Assembly (NCBI RefSeq): GCF_028826105.1
Contig: NZ_JAQGPL010000001.1
Coordinates: forward strand, 4,304,501 to 4,368,500
Length of the DNA stretch: 64,000 nt
Direction: 5' to 3'
DNA from: Paenibacillus humicola
GTDB taxonomy: Bacteria > Bacillota > Bacilli > Paenibacillales > Paenibacillaceae
Within the stretch, counting starts at the first letter, position 1. The number at the start of each line of letters is the position of its first letter. The notes beneath the pieces are model-generated. The model ran no database searches. It saw only the letters and a program-made list of their open reading frames with translations, and was not told the DNA's origin. The translations under genes and the position numbers were made by a program. Below, piece by piece: positions 33,821 through 42,932 of this stretch.

Positions 33821-33917
33821 AGAGAATATCACATTCCAAACCCCGCTGTGAACCGGAAAATGGTGCCAAACACGCCAAACCGGCGCTGTCTGCGGACTTC
33901 AAGCCACAGAGCGACGT

Positions 33918-34571
33918 TCATGACTTGCGCCAGTCGGCAGCGGCTCTCGCCTTCAAACCGGCGACTATGACGCCAATTCCCTCCTCCATGATGGGGAGCG
34001 TACGGACGAGCAGCTCGCCGAGCGGCTCGGCATGGTCCGAATAGGTGCTGACGAAGCCCTGCACGTAATAAAACAGCATACGGGCCGCCTGCAGCGCATG
34101 CTCGTCCGGCAGACTGCCCGTCTCGTCGATCGTCAGCCGCAGCGAATGCATAATGTGGGCGAACAGCCGGTTGCGGAGGCGGTTGACTTCAAGCGCGGGC
34201 TCCGGTTCGTCGACGCGGACGGAGCCGGAGGTGAACAGCACCTTGTACATTCCGGCATTGGTCAAGCAGAACTCGACATATTCCCTGCAAATGGCGGTCA
34301 GACGCATCAGCGGGGCCTCCGCCGGATCGGGCCGGTCCAGCTGCTCCCGCATGCGCCGTTCCAGCTGCTCGAGCGGCGGAATGGCGATCTGCTGCAGCAA
34401 ATCTTCTTTGCTTTTGTAATACAGGTAGATCGCCGTATGCGAGCAGCCGGCCGCCTTGGCGATTTCCCGCATCGTTACCGACGGGTATCCCTTATCGGCA
34501 AAGAGGCCGGCGGCCGCGCTGCGGATATTCGCTTTTATATCTTCCGTAAGCTTCTTTCTTCTCGTCGTCAT
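33918..34571 (-). CDS. TetR-family transcriptional regulator
   Basis: 217 residues. The N-terminal ~50 form a TetR helix-turn-helix (KANIRSAAAGLFADKGYPS, TMREIAKAAGCSHTAIYLYY), and the rest is a ligand/dimer domain with MRLTAICREYVEFCLTNAG (TetR_C_33-like). ATG 34571 is preferred over TTG 34583. No operator seen upstream; the target genes are unknown. Confidence 0.88.
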   Translation of the reverse strand: MTTRRKKLTEDIKANIRSAAAGLFADKGYPSVTMREIAKAAGCSHTAIYLYYKSKEDLLQQIAIPPLEQLERRMREQLDRPDPAEAPLMRLTAICREYVEFCLTNAGMYKVLFTSGSVRVDEPEPALEVNRLRNRLFAHIMHSLRLTIDETGSLPDEHALQAARMLFYYVQGFVSTYSDHAEPLGELLVRTLPIMEEGIGVIVAGLKARAAADWRKS

Positions 34572-34689
34572 CCAGACCGTCAACCTTTCCGTTTTCCGCA
34601 GACGTGTTATTTGATAACCAATGGTTATATCTTACGTCCGGTTCGTCACCGGGTCAAGCCGGCCCGGCCGGAAGCGGCGGCAGGATGCA

Positions 34690-34727
34690 AAAAAAGCGGC
34701 CGCTCCCGAGAGAGCAAACCGCTTATA
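34690..34727 (-). terminator. terminator after CAP-domain gene
   Basis: aagcgg/ccgctt stem with inner mismatches and a seven-T tail on the minus strand. Confidence 0.7.
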
Positions 34728-34751
34728 GCCGCCGGAAAGAGGCTTGTCCGA

Positions 34752-35534
34752 TTAAGACGTAAACTCCTGAACCCACTCGCCGTTATAGTAAGCGACGCCG
34801 ATTTTGTTATAGTTCGCGTTCATAATGTTGGCGCGGTGGCCCGAGCTGTTCATCCAGTCGTTCATCACTTCCTGCGGAGAACGCTGGCCTTTGGCGATAT
34901 TCTCGCCCGCATAGGAGTACTGTACGCCGTATGCGCGCATCATGTCGAACGGCGAGCCGTACGTCGGCGAATTATGGTCGAAATAGTTGTTGGTGTACAT
35001 GTCCTTCGCTTTATCCAGCGCCACTTTCGTCAGCAGCGCGTCCGAAGAAAGCGCGGACAAGCCCGCTTTGGCGCGTTCCTGATTCACCAGCGAGATGACC
35101 TGCGAAGCGAAATTGCTTTGCGATACGTCGCCTGCGCCCGTTCCGGCGTTCGTGCCGCCGCCTGCCGGCGTGCCCGTTTGAGGTGTTCCGTTCTGAGGTG
35201 CGCCGTATTGGGGTGCGCCGTTCTGCGGGTTCTGCGGGTTCTGCGTTGCGCCGTTAAACGGCCACGGCAATGTCCACGGAAGTTTGATCGACATGCCCGG
35301 CCAAATGACGTCCGGATTCGTGATCCCGGAATTCGCCGCAATCAGCTTGTTCAAATCGATGCCGTAACGCTGGGAAATTTTACTGAGCGTATCGTTCGAC
35401 ACCACATTATACGTGACGGAGGTTGTATTCAATGTGGCCGCTTCCGCCTTTGGTATGGCCGCAGCTCCGCCAAACACGATCATTCCGGCTGCCAGTGCGC
35501 CGGCCAGTCCTGCACGAATCGGTTGCATTTTCAT
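34752..35534 (-). CDS. LysM-CAP domain secreted protein (YkwD-like)
   Basis: 260 residues: signal peptide to PKAEAA (about 33), LysM (YNVVSNDTLSKISQRYGIDL), a Pro/Gln/Asn-rich linker with repeated NGAPQ/NGTPQ units (about 97-135), then a CAP/SCP domain (LVNQERAKAGLSALSSDALL, SSGHRANIMNANYNKIGVAY). The CAP domain is common in surface proteins with unclear activity; the LysM anchors it to peptidoglycan. ATG 35534 has GGAGGGAT upstream. Confidence 0.92.
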   Translation of the reverse strand: MKMQPIRAGLAGALAAGMIVFGGAAAIPKAEAATLNTTSVTYNVVSNDTLSKISQRYGIDLNKLIAANSGITNPDVIWPGMSIKLPWTLPWPFNGATQNPQNPQNGAPQYGAPQNGTPQTGTPAGGGTNAGTGAGDVSQSNFASQVISLVNQERAKAGLSALSSDALLTKVALDKAKDMYTNNYFDHNSPTYGSPFDMMRAYGVQYSYAGENIAKGQRSPQEVMNDWMNSSGHRANIMNANYNKIGVAYYNGEWVQEFTS

Positions 35535-36038
35535 GAAGAAATCCCTCCAGTTTCTGGTGTATTGCTGTCGTTCCCGACGCCCCTCATGGTAACATAGCTT
35601 TTTCGCCCATTTCACGCCGTAAATAATGGAAGCCGCATCGGCCGGAACGTATATGCAAGCCAAATGGATCCTCCTTATTCGCAAAATGGATTTATATTCC
35701 GCAGCTTTCCGCTTTGGCCGCTCATCCTCGAAAGCCATTCATTTCTGCGGAAATCAACGGATCCAACTCTATTTTCACCCGCTTTCGGAAACGTTATTCC
35801 ATCCCCCGTTCGAACCTCGTTTCCGCCTGTAAAAAGGAAGATTAACCCATAAATTAATTTTCTCTCATTATAATAGAAACAGCGTTTGGTATACGATAAC
35901 GAACCGCAGTTACTACCTTAAAATACATTAACTATACCGGTCAGCCGTTAACTGAACAGTTTTTCAGTTCTTATGCGGTTATGCGCGTTCCATTATAATG
36001 GGTTGTGGACAAAACGAAACGATGTTGGAGGGGATACC
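35535..36038. other. intergenic region with a possible dispersed repeat
   Basis: No gene supported. 35626-35860 encodes, in two overlapping frames, Phe/Pro/Ser-rich peptides (for example MDPPYSQNGFIFRSFPLW) of a type that recurs in intergenic repeats of Paenibacillus; it is treated as a non-coding repeat. An inverted repeat AACTGAA/TTCAGTT lies at 35950-35969 and a TATAAT at 35994-35999, which may be the operator and -10 of the aldo/keto reductase gene. Confidence 0.45.
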
Positions 36039-37010
36039 ATGAATTATAGAACGCTGGGTAAAACGGGGCTGAGCGTATCCGAAATCGGCTACGGCGCCTG
36101 GGGAATCGGCAAAGCGATGTGGCTCGGCGCATCCGACGACGAGTCGGTGCGGGCGCTGAACCGGTCGATTGAGCTCGGGCTGAATTTCATCGATACGGCG
36201 CTCGGCTACGGGGACGGGCACAGCGAACGCCTCGTCGGACAAGTCGTCCGCGAGCGGAAGGAACCAATATTCGTCGCAACGAAAATTCCGCCGAAAAACA
36301 TGAAGTGGCCGGCGCCCGCGGGCATTCCCGCGAACGAGGCTTTCCCGGCGGAGCATGTTATCGCTTGTACGGAGCAAAGCCTGCGCAATCTCGGGCTCGA
36401 TACGATCGACGTGCAGCAGTTCCACGTCTGGTCCGACGAGTGGGTCGGCCAAGGCGACTGGCTGGAAGGCGTCCGCAAGCTGAAGGAGCAGGGTAAAATC
36501 CGCTATTTCGGCGTGTCGATCAACGACCATCAGCCGGCCAACGCCATCAAGCTGATCGAAACCGGACTGGTCGATACCGTGCAGGTCATTTACAATATTT
36601 TCGACCAGAGCCCGGAGGACGAGCTGCTGCCGGCTTGTCAAAAGCACAATGTCGGCGTCATCGTCCGCGTCGCGCTCGACGAAGGCGGTTTGACCGGCCG
36701 GATTACGCCGGACACGACGTTTGATGAAGGCGACTGGCGCAACAACTATTTTCGCGGCGACCGGAAGCAGCAGGTGTACGACCGCGTAAACCGCATCGTC
36801 TCCGATCTGGGCATCTCCGCCGATGCCGCAGCCGAAACGGCGCTTCGCTACGTGCTCAGCCATCCGGCCGTATCCACCGTCATTCCGGGAATGCGAACGG
36901 TACGCAACGTCGAGCTGAACATGCAGGTCGGCGACGGCAAAGGACTGCCCTCGGCGCAGGTCGACAAATTGAAGGCGCACCGCTGGATCCGCAATTTCTA
37001 TCAGGCTTAA
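36039..37010 (+). CDS. aldo/keto reductase
   Basis: 323 residues with the TIM-barrel AKR signatures [20 protein letters not shown] and [18 protein letters not shown] (catalytic Asp/Tyr), followed by [16 protein letters not shown] and a C-terminal NADPH-binding region ([14 protein letters not shown]). It reduces carbonyl compounds with NADPH in the cytoplasm; the substrate is not predictable. ATG 36039 with GGAGGGGATACC chosen. Its last ~42 coding bases are duplicated just downstream. Confidence 0.9.
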   Translation: MNYRTLGKTGLSVSEIGYGAWGIGKAMWLGASDDESVRALNRSIELGLNFIDTALGYGDGHSERLVGQVVRERKEPIFVATKIPPKNMKWPAPAGIPANEAFPAEHVIACTEQSLRNLGLDTIDVQQFHVWSDEWVGQGDWLEGVRKLKEQGKIRYFGVSINDHQPANAIKLIETGLVDTVQVIYNIFDQSPEDELLPACQKHNVGVIVRVALDEGGLTGRITPDTTFDEGDWRNNYFRGDRKQQVYDRVNRIVSDLGISADAAAETALRYVLSHPAVSTVIPGMRTVRNVELNMQVGDGKGLPSAQVDKLKAHRWIRNFYQA

Positions 37011-37110
37011 AGCCTGTAGAAGGTCCATGTCTACACCGATTGAAGGCGCACCGCTGGATCCGCAACTTCTATCAGGTTCAAGTCTGCAGAAGGTACATGT
37101 CCCCAATTAC
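36969..37110 (+). repeat. 71-bp tandem duplication of the AKR 3' end
   Basis: 36969-37039 and 37040-37110 are abutting direct copies. The first covers the last 14 codons and stop; in the second the stop TAA has become CAA-type sequence. The rest of the region to 37336 has no gene apart from a terminator at 37180-37210. Confidence 0.9.
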
Positions 37111-37179
37111 GGCGGACTTTGAATTGGATTCCTTCAGCGCCGCGCTGGCGGACAGAAATGTGTGATTTTCATACAGCGC

Positions 37180-37210
37180 AAACCCTCCGGAAAAATCCGG
37201 GGGGTTATTT
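37180..37210 (+). terminator. terminator after aldo/keto reductase
   Basis: aaccctccgg/ccggggggtt stem with one mismatch and a short T-rich tail. Confidence 0.7.
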
Positions 37211-37336
37211 AGTAAAAGCAAGTCCATTCCTGCCGCTGCTTTGAGCTTGTTTGTATATTCCGGAGAAGGCCGCTGCTTTCCGTTAATCCACGGCGCCGGC
37301 CGTTTCTTCTCGGGCGGACGTCAAGGTTACACCGGC

Positions 37337-38011
37337 TCAGCCGTTCATACGCAAGGAGACAATGAGCGCCCATTCCAGTCCGCTCATCGATTCCGGCGAG
37401 AAATCCGCCGTGCGAATGGAATTGGAGCTGGTCGCCTGCATGCCCCATACGTAGGCAGGCTTATCCATGGACAGGGTTACAGGGTTCATATTTTGAATCA
37501 AACCTCGAGCTGTCAATTTAGGATCCGACGGCAGAGTAAACGTGTACAGGCCGGATCCGCCGTCCCCGCTGACGGATACTTTCACCGTATTCAAATCGTC
37601 CTTACCCGGAACGGCAGCGGTTTGAACGGATAGGATGACTTCGACCTCGCGATTGTCCCGTTCGCCCCGGTGGAGGAACAAATCGCCGATCGAACCGGAC
37701 GCGGATACTTTCTTGCCGTGCTGCCATAAATCAAGATCCAGCTCGACATCCGGTTTATTTCCTTCGTAACGCAATATAAAGGCCCCCGTCATCGGGCCAA
37801 GAAACGGCTTAAATTTCGCTCCTTCTCCTTTAAACGGATCGATGGGCGTCAAGGTGACTTCATCCGGCAGGCTGTGTTCGTTCTGTGCCGAAGCAGGCGC
37901 ATCCGGCTTATGGGATGTACATCCCGCCGCCAGCCACGCGAGCAGGAGGACGACCATCACAATCGCGAATCGATTTCGTTGATACGCAGGGATAGTATCC
38001 CCCCTCTCCAA
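37337..38011 (-). CDS. lipoprotein of unknown function
   Basis: 224 residues. The lipobox is LLAWLAAGC (Cys31), followed by a beta-rich region (VELDLDLWQHGKKVSASGSI, REVEVILSVQTAAV, KVSVSGDGGSGLYTFTLPSD). No family recognised. The start is unclear: TTG 38011 lacks a well-spaced site, and an internal start near the signal peptide is possible. It stands alone in the region. Confidence 0.65.
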   Translation of the reverse strand: MERGDTIPAYQRNRFAIVMVVLLLAWLAAGCTSHKPDAPASAQNEHSLPDEVTLTPIDPFKGEGAKFKPFLGPMTGAFILRYEGNKPDVELDLDLWQHGKKVSASGSIGDLFLHRGERDNREVEVILSVQTAAVPGKDDLNTVKVSVSGDGGSGLYTFTLPSDPKLTARGLIQNMNPVTLSMDKPAYVWGMQATSSNSIRTADFSPESMSGLEWALIVSLRMNG

Positions 38012-38081
38012 AATCTTTTTTTAATGTATCACAGCCACAGGTACCAGACAACGGAATTAAAAGAAATTTTAAGTCAAAACC

Positions 38082-38114
38082 AAAAAGCGGCCGGTTGCCT
38101 TAACCGCCGCTTTT
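38082..38114 (-). terminator. terminator after propeller lipoprotein gene
   Basis: AAGCGGCGGTT/AACCGGCCGCTT stem on the minus strand, then TTTTTGGTTTT. Confidence 0.75.
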
Positions 38115-38217
38115 CCCGCTAGATTTCAACTTACATCTGTGGTCCATCGCCGTCATGCGCCGCCGTCAAAGCGCCAGCGAACTGTACGCTTCTTTCTTAC
38201 GCCGCAGCATAGCCGTC

Positions 38218-39375
38218 TCAGAACGAGATGATGTACGTATTGAAGACATAATCGCTGCCCTGGAGCGTCACCGAAGAGGTCATCAGCTTATCGCCCGCCG
38301 GACTCCACCGCGGCGGATAAGCGGGACCGTACTGCATATCGACCGAGATTTGCGCGGTTTTGCCGGATACGGCATCGGCGATGAACATGCCCGATACGCC
38401 CTCGTCGTCCTGCGAAGTAGCCGCGTATGCCAGCTTCGAGCCGTCGGGAGACCAGGCCAGGCTCGATATTTGCGATCCGCTCCCCAAGGTGAATTTGTTG
38501 TTCATTTCGGCATCCGTTATCGTGAGTTCCACCTCCGAATCGGAAATTTTTTTGACGACGGCAAACTGCTTGCCGTCCGGCGACGGCACGAACGACGTCA
38601 CGGGCTTGGCGAGCGCCATATTTTTTTCCTTCGTTTGCGGATCGTAAACGAACAAAATCTCCCGGTTCACATAATAGATCTTGCTTCCCCGCTGCGAGAC
38701 GCTGTTCACGTAAGCGCTCGAGGTGTGCAGAAGCGTCTCCGTTTTGCCGTTTACATCAGTGGCCGCAATATCGCCTTTGAAGAGCGGATAGATCACCCTT
38801 TCATTATCGGCCCACTCGCCGGCATTCGCCTGAAGCGTCTCTTTGCCGATCGGCACGATTTTCCGCGTTTCCAAATCCATGATATAGCCCCTCGCCGTTT
38901 CTTCGCTGTTCGCCTTATAGAACACATGCTTCCTGTCGGGTGACACCTCGGCGAAATTTTGATTGCCTGCCGTTTCCTGCAGCGGTTCATCCTGTGCCTG
39001 CGCTCCGCTTAAATCCCGGATATACAGGTTAATCGGGCTTCGTTTCTCGCCTTCGGCGGAAACCGGCTTCACGTTCGGATTGTCTTTCCCGATGAGGATC
39101 CGGTTCTCGCTCAGCCAGTCCATGCCGCGGACGCCTTTCAGCTGATCGATTTTGGACGCTTCCATCCCGTCGTCTGCGGGCGCCGGCGGCTTCGTATCGA
39201 TCACGGTAATCGTTTTGTCCGGCTTCTTGATGACCTCACGCCCGGCATCGCCCGCATCGGACGTTTCCCCTCCGTTTAAAAAAGCTCCCCCGCACGCCGA
39301 AACGGACAGCGCGCAGAAAGTAAGCACCGCCGCGGCAGCGGCCAATCGTTTGAACGACCCTTGTTGTTTGTACAT
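38218..39375 (-). CDS. WD40/PD40-type beta-propeller lipoprotein
   Basis: 385 residues. The lipobox ends SVSAC (about residue 28). Propeller repeats are SPDRKHVFYK, SPDGKQFAVV and SPDGSKLAYA, with many DxR/W strand motifs, as in TolB/PD40 propellers. A secreted sensor or scaffold. It lies 72 bases downstream of the two-component genes on the same strand and may be their third gene, possibly an accessory sensor. Confidence 0.8.
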   Translation of the reverse strand: MYKQQGSFKRLAAAAAVLTFCALSVSACGGAFLNGGETSDAGDAGREVIKKPDKTITVIDTKPPAPADDGMEASKIDQLKGVRGMDWLSENRILIGKDNPNVKPVSAEGEKRSPINLYIRDLSGAQAQDEPLQETAGNQNFAEVSPDRKHVFYKANSEETARGYIMDLETRKIVPIGKETLQANAGEWADNERVIYPLFKGDIAATDVNGKTETLLHTSSAYVNSVSQRGSKIYYVNREILFVYDPQTKEKNMALAKPVTSFVPSPDGKQFAVVKKISDSEVELTITDAEMNNKFTLGSGSQISSLAWSPDGSKLAYAATSQDDEGVSGMFIADAVSGKTAQISVDMQYGPAYPPRWSPAGDKLMTSSVTLQGSDYVFNTYIISF

Positions 39376-39447
39376 GCAGAAGCTCCTTTCGTCGTTTCTG
39401 CTTTACAGCATAACGGACGACTGTTTCAACAAGACGCGCCGCTTGTT

Positions 39448-40890
39448 TCAAGACTGTAAACGTTTGAGGGGCGCCAGCGGAAAAGTGACCGTGAACGTCG
39501 TTCCCCGCTCGCCGGCGCCGCTTGGCGCAACCGCGACCGTACCGCCCTGCAGCTCCACCAGCCGTTTGACCAGCGACAAGCCGAGCCCCGTGCCTCCGGT
39601 CAGCCGTGCCCGGTCCTTGCTGACGGTGAAGAACGGCTCGAACAGTTTCGCTCTCGCTTCCTCCGGAATGCCGATGCCGGTATCCCGAAAGACGATCACC
39701 GCCCGGTCTCCCGCGCTCCGGCACGAAACAAGCACGCTCCCGCCCGGCTCGTTATATTTGATCGCATTATCGAGCATATTCATGAAAATATGCGTCAGGC
39801 TCTCGCGGTCCGCCCGGACCGGCGCCGGCAGCAAATCGGTCTGCACGGCCACGCCGAACTGCACCGCTTTGCCCCGCATCCGGGCGCAAACCTCCGCCAG
39901 CGTCTCGCTCGCGTCGACTCGTTCGGCGCTCAGGCTGAACTCGTATTGCTCCATCGCCGACAGGTGCAGCACCTTCTCGATCATGTCGAGCAGACGGTCC
40001 GCCTCCTTGCGGATATTCGTCCTCGCCTCGTCCAGCAGCGACGGATCGTCGCGGTACATATCAAGCAGATCGGCATACGCGATGATCGACGTCAGCGGCG
40101 TCTTGAATTCGTGACTGATATTGCCGATAAACTGCTTTTGCCGCGCAAAGCTTTGTTCGATTTCCCGGCTCATATACGCAATCCCTTCGCTCAGCTCGCC
40201 GAGCTCGTCGCGGCGGCGGACCGGCGGGTCTTTAATGAAGCGCCCGTCGCGGATATCGTCGGCGGCCTTGCGAAGCCTGCGCAGTGAACGCGTAACCCGG
40301 CTGACGTACAAAAAGCCGAGAAGGAAGCTGAGGACCAGCGAAGCTCCGCCGATCGTGCGCAGGGAGCGTTGAATGGAAGCGTAAAAGTCGTTATCCGCTC
40401 GGATCGAGGTTTGCAGCTGCACGATACCGACCTGACCGACGGACCAGACGAGCGGCGCCATATAGACGACCGAATCCCCGGTCGTTTCGTAGACGGTTTT
40501 TCCACGCTTCGCATAAGGCAAAATATCGGTGATATCCGGGCCGGCGGACTGCGGCTGCGAATCGCCGACCTGGACGCCGTCGGCGCCGTACAGCAGCACG
40601 CGCGAATTGTCGAACAGCGAGCTTAAGTCCGCCGCCAGCTCCGGACCTTGGCGGCGCAGGAAAGTATCGGCGCCATTGTAAGCGCCCGCGCTCAAATAGA
40701 TTTGCCGCACGCGCAAATTCGCCAAATTGCCGCGCTGCTCAAGGCTGCTTTCAACCTTGCGCGCTTGTTCATCCGAGATGCTTCGCAAAATGTAGGCGCC
40801 GATAACCGAGACGATCAGCAGCAGCACGGCCGCAAGCGCAATCGTAAATCGCCACCTCAGGCTGAAATGAAAGCCGCGGCGCCCTTTCAT
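39448..40890 (-). CDS. sensor histidine kinase
   Basis: 480 residues. Two membrane helices (about 14-37 and 178-198) bracket a ~140-residue extracellular sensor domain. A HAMP follows (VTRSLRRLRKAADDIRDGRF), then HisKA with FIGNISHEFKTPLTS (phospho-His260), N box MLDNAIKYNE, G1 DTGIGIP and G2 GGTGLGLSLVKRL. A membrane sensor phosphorylating the response regulator encoded just upstream, with which it overlaps by 4 bases. The signal is unknown; the propeller lipoprotein downstream may take part. Confidence 0.95.
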   Translation of the reverse strand: MKGRRGFHFSLRWRFTIALAAVLLLIVSVIGAYILRSISDEQARKVESSLEQRGNLANLRVRQIYLSAGAYNGADTFLRRQGPELAADLSSLFDNSRVLLYGADGVQVGDSQPQSAGPDITDILPYAKRGKTVYETTGDSVVYMAPLVWSVGQVGIVQLQTSIRADNDFYASIQRSLRTIGGASLVLSFLLGFLYVSRVTRSLRRLRKAADDIRDGRFIKDPPVRRRDELGELSEGIAYMSREIEQSFARQKQFIGNISHEFKTPLTSIIAYADLLDMYRDDPSLLDEARTNIRKEADRLLDMIEKVLHLSAMEQYEFSLSAERVDASETLAEVCARMRGKAVQFGVAVQTDLLPAPVRADRESLTHIFMNMLDNAIKYNEPGGSVLVSCRSAGDRAVIVFRDTGIGIPEEARAKLFEPFFTVSKDRARLTGGTGLGLSLVKRLVELQGGTVAVAPSGAGERGTTFTVTFPLAPLKRLQS

Positions 40891-41585
40891 TCCGGCAGCT
40901 CCTTCAGCGCCTTATAGCCGACGCCGTAAACGGTCTGCAGCAGCTGCTGGTACGGTTCGCCGAGCTTCTTGCGCAGCCGCTGGACATGGATGTCCACGGT
41001 TCGCGTACCTCCTGCATAATCGATGCTCCAGACGAAATCGAGCAGCTCGTCGCGCGTATATACCCGGTCGGGATGCGTCAGCAGCAGCGACAGCAAATCG
41101 AACTCCTTCGGCGTCAGGTCCAGCGTCTCCCCGTTCAGCTTGACGGTCCGGTTCGGAACGTGGAGCCGGAGCCCGCCGATTTCCGCCTGGCGCGGTTCTT
41201 CTCCCGTTTTGCTTTCCAATCGGCGCAGCAGCGCCTTGACCCGGGCGACCAGCTCTCTCAGATCGAACGGCTTCGTCATATAATCGTCGGCCCCGAGCTC
41301 GAGACCGATGACCTTGTCGACGATATCGTTCTTGACCGTCAGCATGATGATCCCCATGCCGCTGCGGTTTTCCAGCCTGCGGCACACGTCGTAGCCGCTC
41401 AGCTTCGGCATCATGACGTCGAGCACGATGACATGCGGCTTGAACGTCTCCGCCTTTTGCAGCGCCGCTTCCCCGTCGTGAGCCAGCTCTACCTGATAGC
41501 CTTCGCGTCGGAACGCATAAGCGATCGCTCCCGCGATGCTCACCTCGTCATCGACGACGAGAATTTTTTTGTCCATGTGGCTCAT
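40887..41585 (-). CDS. OmpR/PhoB-family response regulator
   Basis: 232 residues. The receiver domain has the acidic pocket VVDDE, phospho-Asp56 in VIVLDVMMP, and the conserved Lys in TKPFD. The C-terminal winged helix contains LTPKEFDLLSLLLTHPDRVY and YAGGTRTVDIHVQRLRKKLG. The start is set at ATG 41585 because AGGTGA precedes it; GTG 41597 is an alternative. It overlaps the kinase gene by 4 bases (translational coupling). The regulated genes are not evident. Confidence 0.95.
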   Translation of the reverse strand: MSHMDKKILVVDDEVSIAGAIAYAFRREGYQVELAHDGEAALQKAETFKPHVIVLDVMMPKLSGYDVCRRLENRSGMGIIMLTVKNDIVDKVIGLELGADDYMTKPFDLRELVARVKALLRRLESKTGEEPRQAEIGGLRLHVPNRTVKLNGETLDLTPKEFDLLSLLLTHPDRVYTRDELLDFVWSIDYAGGTRTVDIHVQRLRKKLGEPYQQLLQTVYGVGYKALKELPE

Positions 41586-41828
41586 TTTCGCATTCACCTG
41601 CCTTTACGCTACACGACGATTGTATCCGCAGCGAATCGGAAATGTTTCCAAATCGTAAACAAACGCATGCTGAACGTCTTTTTTCCATAGCATACAACAA
41701 TCCGCGGCTTTCATCCGCCGTTATTTGTCCGAAATTGTCAACATTCAGCATTCCTTTTCCGCGAACCGCCGGCTTATAATATCCGAAGACGACTCGTATG
41801 AATTTGCGCAAGATTGAGGTGCCCCGCC

Positions 41829-42626
41829 ATGAGCAGCCGGAGAAAAATCGTTCTGTTAACGGCCCTGGTTTATTTATTCGCTTACGGTTTGTTTTATGTA
41901 AAGGACGAAGTGGCTTATACGCATGCGGAAGCCGCGCCGTCCCCGGACCATTTCGAAATTCCGGTGCTGGCTTATCATTCGGTTTCGGCCCGGACGGACG
42001 GGGAATACAACATTACGCCCGCGAAATTCGCCGAGCAAATGAAGACGCTCGCGCAGCTCGGCTACCGGACCGTTACGATGGCCGAGTTCGACCGCTATAT
42101 GAAAGGAACCGCGCATCCGAAGCCGGGGGAGAAGCTCGTCCTCCTCACGTTCGACGACGGGTACCGCAATGTCTACAGCGTCGCTTATCCGATTATGCGC
42201 CAATACGGCTTTACGGCAGCGATGTTTCTGATTACGAGCTGGGCGGGCGGCCCGTCGTTCGTCACCTGGGACCAAGCCGCCGCGCTGCAGAACGCCGGGT
42301 GGGACATCATGGCGCATTCGGAGACGCATCCGCATTTGCCGCTGCTGCCGGAGAACGTTCAAAATCGGGAGATTCTCGGGTCGAAGCAGGCGATCGAATC
42401 CCATCTCGGCAAACCGGCAATCGCTTTCGCCTACCCGTACGGCAACCGAAGCGGCATCACGTACCGGCTCGTGCGGGAGAGCGGATTTGACTACGCCTTC
42501 ACCTTCGACGACGGGCTGACCGATTCGCGGCAGGACCCGTTCCTGCTGAAACGGCGAATCGTTTCCGGGACGGAAACGCTCCCCGAATTCGAGCTGAAGC
42601 TGACGAAACAAACCGGAGAGGAATAA
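41829..42626 (+). CDS. membrane-anchored polysaccharide deacetylase
   Basis: 265 residues with an N-terminal membrane anchor (about 7-25) and a NodB domain: VLAYHSV, LLTFDDGYRN, HSETHPHLP, AYPYGNRS and a FDYAFTFDDG C-terminal motif. It deacetylates an extracellular glycan (probably peptidoglycan or exopolysaccharide). The start ATG 41829 follows GAGGTG. Independent of the other NodB gene at 31768. Confidence 0.9.
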   Translation: MSSRRKIVLLTALVYLFAYGLFYVKDEVAYTHAEAAPSPDHFEIPVLAYHSVSARTDGEYNITPAKFAEQMKTLAQLGYRTVTMAEFDRYMKGTAHPKPGEKLVLLTFDDGYRNVYSVAYPIMRQYGFTAAMFLITSWAGGPSFVTWDQAAALQNAGWDIMAHSETHPHLPLLPENVQNREILGSKQAIESHLGKPAIAFAYPYGNRSGITYRLVRESGFDYAFTFDDGLTDSRQDPFLLKRRIVSGTETLPEFELKLTKQTGEE

Positions 42627-42932
42627 AAGCATACGGTAGTCTGCGAGGCAGTAATCCTGTGCGATTGAACACGCGGCACCGGTCGAACCAGTGAAACCGG
42701 TCGAAAATGAATCGGTTCGGAGGCCGGGCCAAGCTTTCGATCCGGTCGATGTATGACGATGAGAAGGTGTAACGCAGCGGTCGGGGGTCAAAGCGTAATA
42801 AGGTTCAGGCTGCGGCCGGAGCTTGAATAGGTTCAAATTCCGGCCGAAGCGTGATGATCCGGAAGCCACCGGCCGCAGGCCGGTATATTTGTTTCGGCGG
42901 GGCGAAGCGCAAGTCCGGATCACGTCAATCGC
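42627..42932. other. intergenic region
   Basis: Nothing recognised. Mildly repetitive (ggtcgaa/cggttcgg-type motifs) and without hairpins strong enough to call. The convergent gene pair (deacetylase and ankyrin protein) ends here. Confidence 0.4.
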
